From: Paludibacteraceae bacterium
GTDB taxonomy: Bacteria; Bacteroidota; Bacteroidia; Bacteroidales; Paludibacteraceae
Length of the DNA stretch: 40,918 nt
Direction of reading: 5' to 3'
Assembly (NCBI GenBank): GCA_024399545.1
Contig: JAKSNS010000025.1
Coordinates: forward strand, 1-40,918
The notes beneath the pieces are model-generated. The model did not search any database and had not been told where the DNA came from. It worked only from the letters and a program-made list of their open reading frames with translations. This document shows, in pieces, positions 40,736 to 40,918 of this stretch; the first letter of the stretch is position 1; each line of letters begins with the position of its first letter. Made by a program: the position numbers and the translations under genes.

Positions 40736-40783
40736 ACGTTTGGAAGATTTTTTTCGCAAGAGCTAATCTACCGTCAGCAACGC

Positions 40784-40826
40784 AACCACCTTGCAAATCT
40801 CACTATCTCAGTAAAAATCCTACACC
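40784..40826 (+). repeat. 43-bp direct repeat, right copy
   Basis: 41 of 43 bases match 38124-38166. Weaker similarity continues to the left (CCGTCAGCAA versus CCGTTCAGTAA). Confidence 0.9.
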
Positions 40827-40895
40827 TCTATTATGTCATAATGAAATAATAATATACTATCTCTTTTTTTGAGAGGGGGGTGCAAGTTTTTAGGT

Positions 40896-40918
40896 GAAAT
40901 TATTGAAATTATTGAAAT
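40896..40918 (+). repeat. 9-bp tandem repeat GAAATTATT, cut by window edge
   Basis: Two full and one partial unit. The array continues beyond the window, so its length is unknown. Confidence 0.8.

Larger units (their letters stand above)
40533..40918 (+). other. leader and upstream region of the toxin-antitoxin pair
   Basis: 386 bp to the window end without a gene. It holds the duplicated 70-bp hairpin element, the promoter, the right 43-bp direct repeat, a short hairpin with C and G runs, and a 9-bp tandem array running off the edge. Confidence 0.8.

Overview
The window looks like chromosomal DNA of a member of the Bacteroidales. The evidence is the gene content (Bacteroidetes-type LptD, an amidase followed by an MCE protein, a secreted repeat protein with a type IX-like C-terminal domain, a DUF3316-like barrel), the lack of Shine-Dalgarno sites, and a recurrent promoter of the form TTTG-N19/20-TAnnTTTGCA. 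I can place the class and order but not the genus.

Layout. A partial tRNA-Val lies at the left edge. From 200 to 7403 there is one minus-strand run: LptD-like assembly protein, SlyD-type isomerase, chorismate synthase, lipid kinase, a barrel-like protein and an S41 lipoprotein, mostly overlapping or nearly so. From 7497 to 18635 everything is on the plus strand: amidase, MlaD/MCE protein, dnaA, a pRiA4b ORF3-like protein, miaA, a LysE exporter, nadE, ftsX and a fused ADP-forming acetate-CoA ligase. From 18.6 to 25.9 kb short genes (barrel protein, nucleotidyltransferase, EEP hydrolase, two lipoproteins, a membrane TPR/LuxR-type regulator) are separated by three gene-free stretches of about 0.7 kb full of short repeats. 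From 25.9 to 37.9 kb the minus strand carries an FAD/Fe-S oxidoreductase, a four-helix-bundle protein, a SulP transporter, a coupled three-gene operon (OLD/DUF3696-like ATPase, class A beta-lactamase, unknown protein with an IHDR motif), a 26-residue-repeat surface protein and nagB. The last 2.8 kb look like an accessory module bounded by 43-bp direct repeats: a DUF4062/ATP-binding regulator and a toxin-antitoxin pair.

Points of most interest: (1) the ParE/RelE-like toxin near the right end is complete only if one reads through a +1 frame change exactly at CCC TGA, which is either a broken toxin or a recoding site; (2) the direct-repeat-bounded module that carries it, with a duplicated 70-bp hairpin in its leader; (3) the ATPase / beta-lactamase / IHDR-protein operon; (4) an 11-bp tandem array (11 units, alternating in one base) directly after dnaA; (5) a chorismate synthase that lacks an internal segment; (6) the lptD promoter lying inside its own longest open frame; (7) a nested inverted-repeat element at 21961-22109 whose end motif recurs elsewhere.

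Cell biology. The left half is mainly envelope building (LptD, amidase, MCE lipid transport, FtsX) and core metabolism (chorismate, NAD, tRNA modification, acetate/acetyl-CoA). The right half holds transport, redox, surface and probable defence or addiction functions. All functional statements are from sequence reading by eye; no database search was run.
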